In this document: piece by piece, positions 5,899-6,303 of the stretch
How positions within the stretch are numbered: the stretch's first letter is position 1
How the letters are laid out: each line of letters opens with the position of its first letter
DNA from: Gammaproteobacteria bacterium
GTDB taxonomy: Bacteria > Pseudomonadota > Gammaproteobacteria > UWMA-0217
NCBI GenBank assembly: GCA_027031685.1
Contig: JALVPS010000118.1
Span: 1-6,303 of the forward strand
Length of the DNA stretch: 6,303 bases
Direction: 5' to 3'
Notes under the pieces: model-generated
Told to the model about the DNA's origin: nothing
The model's input: the letters and a program-made list of their open reading frames with translations, nothing else
Databases searched by the model: none
Made by a program: the position numbers and the translations under genes

Positions 5899-5930
5899 AC
5901 CACCCGGCATGCGGGTCCGCACCGGGCGGT
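5899..5930 (-). other. Domain V-like hairpin of the intron remnant
   Basis: On the minus strand ACCGCCCGG (5930-5922) pairs with CCGGGTGGT (5907-5899) over nine pairs, including one G-U. An upper UGCG/CGCA stem closes a GACC loop, and two unpaired bases sit on the 3' arm. Length (32) and layout fit group II domain V (usually about 34). The loop is not GNRA, so the assignment rests also on the RT tail next to it. Confidence 0.5.
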
Positions 5931-5947
5931 TCGGGAAGTTGAGGTCG

Positions 5948-6067
5948 TGAGAGTCGCGGCACACCCAGCCGGTCGAAGAAGGCGATCGGCATGGCGGCGT
6001 TCAGCAGGTAGCGGCTGTTACGCCACCACCGCCGACTGTTCGCCGCAATGCGTCGGGCCACTTCATC
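5948..6067 (-). pseudogene. C-terminal fragment of a group II intron reverse transcriptase/maturase
   Basis: Forty codons read DEVARRIAANSRRWWRNS, then RYLLNAAMPIAFFDRLGVPRLS. The Trp-Trp-Arg-Asn stretch followed by a Pro/Phe-Phe-Asp-x-Leu-Gly-x-Pro-Arg-Leu ending resembles the extreme C-terminus of bacterial group II intron-encoded proteins (recalled, not searched). The fragment begins directly at the edge of the IS481-type element, so the RT palm, thumb and most of the maturase domain are absent. No stop codon follows PRLS; the frame runs on through the hairpins and antisense through sqr. The next codon, CGA, is one change from TGA. It encodes nothing functional on its own. Confidence 0.55.
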
Positions 6068-6303
6068 TGTCAGGACCCGGGTGATTCCTCACGTTCTTGA
6101 CGAATAGCTCTGGTTTCTTCTCCTGCCACTCCCGGAGGGCCTCGATGGGCGTCTTGTGGCCCAGGGCACGCTGTGGGATGTGGTAGTTGTACAGGTAAGC
6201 ATAGCGCCTCAGCGTGGCTTTCAGGTCCTCGTTGCTGTCGAAGTGGTGGGTGCGCAGGATGTCCGCAATGCGGCCGTTGAAGCGCTCTACCATGCCGTTG
6301 GTC
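6063..6303 (-). CDS. IS481-family transposase, C-terminal part (truncated by window edge)
   Basis: Seventy-nine codons are visible, starting T-N-G-M-V-E-R-F-N-G-R at the right edge and ending N-H-P-G-P-D-R before TGA at 6065-6063. NGMVERFNGRI followed by YNYHIPQRALGHKTPIEAL is the C-terminal end of the DDE (rve) catalytic core of IS481/IS3-like transposases; the Glu in MVERFN is the last catalytic residue of the DDE triad. The frame continues past 6303, so the gene start lies outside the window; the internal ATG at 6293 is not a real start. The final Arg codon and the stop appear to be supplied partly by DNA outside the element. Confidence 0.9.
   Translation of the reverse strand, partial: TNGMVERFNGRIADILRTHHFDSNEDLKATLRRYAYLYNYHIPQRALGHKTPIEALREWQEKKPELFVKNVRNHPGPDR
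6068..6303 (-). mobile_element. IS481-family insertion sequence, one end and partial body
   Basis: The element continues beyond the right edge. Its visible end is placed at TGTCAGGACCCGG (from 6068), because TGT-initiated ends are usual for the family and because the intron RT frame begins at 6067. Only one terminal repeat is in the window, so the inverted repeat pair, any target duplication and intactness cannot be judged. Confidence 0.65.

Larger units (their letters stand above)
5854..6067 (-). mobile_element. 3' remnant of a group II intron (RT tail plus domains V and VI)
   Basis: Reading the minus strand from 6067, the region gives the end of a reverse transcriptase/maturase-like protein. 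After a short gap come a long hairpin with a 2-nt bulge on its 3' arm (domain V-like, 5930-5899) and a second GC-rich hairpin (domain VI-like, 5892-5864). The terminal CCCCTATCCCGATT is the kind of 3' end I recall for bacterial group II introns. The order RT end, DV, DVI, 3' end is that of an ORF-containing bacterial intron, possibly class C. The 5' ribozyme domains and most of the RT are missing from the window, and the remnant stops where IS481-type sequence begins. It cannot splice as it stands. The exact 3' boundary (5854 or 5855) is uncertain. Confidence 0.6.

Noticed and set aside
4499..6061. 520-codon minus-strand frame antisense to sqr
   Set aside because: Only its first ~38 codons (the intron RT tail) resemble a protein; the rest is antisense to sqr and is low complexity.

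Overview
The window is a very GC-rich chromosomal segment, most likely from a gammaproteobacterial sulfur oxidiser (inference). The grounds are an E. coli-type CCA-adding enzyme close to a YgiM-type SH3 protein (the two genes are adjacent in E. coli), a PF10023-type lipoprotein peptidase, and a sulfide:quinone oxidoreductase very like the Acidithiobacillus ferrooxidans enzyme. No species can be named from sequence alone.

Left part (1-4277), housekeeping. On the minus strand, in transcription order, lie an NDUFA9-like NAD(P)-binding protein (4277-3339), a YgiM-type SH3 membrane protein (3215-2550), the CCA tRNA nucleotidyltransferase (1443-211) and the 5' part of a small-looking membrane protein that runs off the left edge (164-1). 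One plus-strand gene, a putative zinc aminopeptidase lipoprotein (1487-2605), sits between the ygiM-like gene and cca. It is divergent from cca with 43 bases between starts, and its 3' end overlaps the ygiM-like gene tail to tail by 56 bases.

Middle (4278-5836), sulfide oxidation. A 287-base divergent intergenic region separates the NDUFA9-like gene from a strongly translated sulfide:quinone oxidoreductase gene. The latter has a near-ideal Shine-Dalgarno sequence, all three redox cysteines of the A. ferrooxidans enzyme, and visibly lower GC and more A/T-tolerant codon use than its neighbours. The protein would feed electrons from sulfide into the quinone pool. The NDUFA9-like protein belongs to a family related to a complex I accessory subunit, but no direct functional link can be read from this sequence.

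Right end (5837-6303), mobile DNA. Seventeen bases after the sqr stop begins what I read as the 3' remnant of a minus-strand group II intron: the last ~40 codons of a reverse transcriptase/maturase, a domain-V-like hairpin with a 2-nt 3' bulge, and a domain-VI-like hairpin. This remnant is cut off at about 6067/6068 by an IS481-family insertion sequence, of which only the last 79 transposase codons and one end are visible. This nested mobile-element scar is the least ordinary part of the window. I found no evidence of a new defence, biosynthetic or CRISPR system, and no tRNA or rRNA gene.
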